Below, in pieces: positions 62,986 through 64,000 of a stretch of DNA of 64,000 nt. Within the stretch, counting starts at the first letter, position 1. The number at the start of each line of letters is the position of its first letter. The stretch comes from DATCMH01 sp036563505. GTDB taxonomy: Bacteria > Pseudomonadota > Alphaproteobacteria > Rhizobiales > Beijerinckiaceae. The notes beneath the pieces were generated by a model. That model had not been told where the DNA came from, ran no database searches, and saw only the letters and a list, made by a program, of their open reading frames with translations. Both the position numbers and the translations under genes were made by a program. The stretch covers positions 5,696 to 69,695 of the forward strand of contig DATCMH010000006.1 of NCBI GenBank assembly GCA_036563505.1, in the 5' to 3' direction.

Positions 62986-63660
62986 ATGACGGACGGGGCG
63001 GGGATCGTCGGCCGTCTCGAAGCGGTGCGTGGCGCCATCGCCCGGGCTGCCCGCGATAACGGGCGCGACCCCGGCGACGTCACCCTCGTCGCCGTTTCGA
63101 AGACGCACCCCGCGGAAGCCATCCTGCCCGTGCTCGAGGCCGGGCAGCGGGTGTTCGGGGAGAACTACGTCCAGGAAGCCAAGGGGAAATGGCCGGCGCT
63201 GCGCGAGCGCTTCCCCGACGCGGAGCTCCACCTCATCGGACCGCTCCAGTCGAACAAGGCGAGGGAAGCTGTCCTTCTCTTCGACGCGATCCACAGTCTC
63301 GACCGGCCTTCTCTGGCTGCGGCGCTGGCCAAGGCCATGGACCAGACCGGCCGCCGCCCGCGCCTCCTCGTTCAGGTCAACACGGGCGAGGAGGCGCAGA
63401 AGGGCGGCGTGATGCCGATAGAGGCGGACGCCTTCCTCGCCGCTTGCCGCGACACCTACGGCCTCGCGATCGAGGGGTTGATGGCGATCCCGCCGGCGGA
63501 CGACCCGCCCTCGCCGCATTTCGGGCTCCTCGTCACCATCGCCAAGCGCCACGGCCTGCCGCTCCTCTCCATGGGTATGAGCGCGGACTACGAGGCAGCG
63601 ATCCAGCTCGGCGCGACGCACGTGCGGATCGGCAGCGCGATCTTCGGGGCGCGGGGGTGA
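62986..63660 (+). CDS. YggS-family PLP homeostasis protein
   Basis: PLP-binding protein (PLPBP) of 224 residues that buffers vitamin B6. The cofactor lysine is in LVAVSKTHPAEAI; VFGENYVQEAKGKW and FGLLVTIAKRHGLPLLSMGMSADYEAAI are family marks. The ATG at 62986 has GGAGGG upstream; the open frame above it is antisense to leuS. It diverges from leuS. Confidence 0.93.
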   Translation: MTDGAGIVGRLEAVRGAIARAARDNGRDPGDVTLVAVSKTHPAEAILPVLEAGQRVFGENYVQEAKGKWPALRERFPDAELHLIGPLQSNKAREAVLLFDAIHSLDRPSLAAALAKAMDQTGRRPRLLVQVNTGEEAQKGGVMPIEADAFLAACRDTYGLAIEGLMAIPPADDPPSPHFGLLVTIAKRHGLPLLSMGMSADYEAAIQLGATHVRIGSAIFGARG

Positions 63661-63689
63661 GAACCTCCGACCCTCACTCCGCGACGCCT

Positions 63690-63930
63690 TGAACCCTCTC
63701 CCCGCTCGCCGGGAGAGGGCGGGGTGAGGGGGTGGTGGGGGTTGGCCGGTGCTTCTGGAGAGGCCCGGGGCTGCCCCGGCGCTCACCCCACCCGACCCTC
63801 GCTGTCGTGAGGGCCACCCTCCCCGCGGGCGGGGAGGGGTGGGGCGCGGGATGCGCCCTCCTTCTCCCCTTGAGGGAGAAGGTGCCCGGCGTGAGCCGGG
63901 CGGATGAGGGGTGGCGCGCAGCGCCTCGCG
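63690..63930. repeat. Palindromic repeats at the right edge
   Basis: The region 63661-64000 has no convincing gene. It holds CCCTCTCCC…GGGAGAGGGCGGGGTGAGG (R2, 63694 on), a CTCCCCGCGGGCGGGGAGG hairpin near 63820-63840, and an R1 unit CCTTCTCCC-cttga-GGGAGAAGG (63860-63882) followed by GGCGGATGAGGGGTGG. The R1 copy is nearly the same as that at 32279. Confidence 0.75.
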
Positions 63931-64000
63931 AAGCGAACAGGACGTGTGAAGCGGAGAGAGCCTGATCGGCCTGTCGGCCGTGCGCCGCTTCGCGCCGCAC

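Noticed and set aside
63674..64000. Open frame running off the right edge on the minus strand
   Set aside because: It translates the palindromic repeat cluster and has a low-complexity sequence, so it is not a credible gene.

Overview
The window is chromosomal DNA from a high-GC alphaproteobacterium, most likely of the order Hyphomicrobiales (Rhizobiales), perhaps near Methylobacteriaceae or related families. The evidence is the replication-origin gene neighbourhood (ppsR, maf, hemE, hemJ, rho, mnmE, mnmG, rsmG, parA, parB), the alphaproteobacterial Tim44-like protein and TIGR02301 protein, two CtrA-type boxes, GANTC (CcrM) sites, and a GGAAC-N16-CGTT general-stress promoter. I could not fix the genus. 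I saw no rRNA, tRNA, CRISPR array, insertion sequence or prophage.

Region 1 (1-7026) holds vitamin B12 uptake genes: btuB behind a cobalamin riboswitch, with divergent btuF. An aminotransferase and an alpha/beta hydrolase follow, then leftward ppsR-maf. Region 2 (7027-7363) is the predicted chromosomal origin, with a perfect DnaA box, two TTAA-N7-TTAA CtrA boxes and ten GANTC sites. Region 3 (7364-24804) runs rightward. It covers haem synthesis (hemE, hemJ), a TetR cassette, rho-aroE-coaE-dnaQ, secB, a Tim44-like protein, mltA, smr, an XRE regulator, a PfkB kinase, mnmE-mnmG-rsmG and parA-parB. Two parS sites flank and overlap this last group. Most genes point away from the origin.

Region 4 (24892-52569) is mixed housekeeping and accessory content: a DnaJ-like chaperone, pdxH, an SDR-FG-GAP-Nudix operon, ETF-QO, a uracil-DNA glycosylase, a zinc peptidase, a stress ferritin-like gene, rpsO-pnp, a polytopic GT-C-like protein, ridA-hisE-coaA, potF, class I fumarase, a decayed DUF1905/YdeI gene, ptsN, an SLC13 permease and the tadABCD half of a Flp/Tad pilus locus. 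Several palindromic repeat families lie between genes here and none were seen in the first 30 kb. Region 5 (52570-64000) holds a 1351-residue Pls/PosA-type single-module nonribosomal peptide synthetase, a histidine phosphatase, fabI, holA, lptE, leuS and yggS.

Together the first 25 kb is an origin-centred replication, segregation and cell-cycle region. The block aroE-coaE-dnaQ-secB-tim44-mltA-smr-xre sits between rho and mnmE rather than beside maf, and holA-lptE-leuS lies 34 kb beyond parB. Both suggest local rearrangement. The least understood parts are the Pls/PosA synthetase, a pair of overlapping tiny membrane proteins and the GT-C-like protein.
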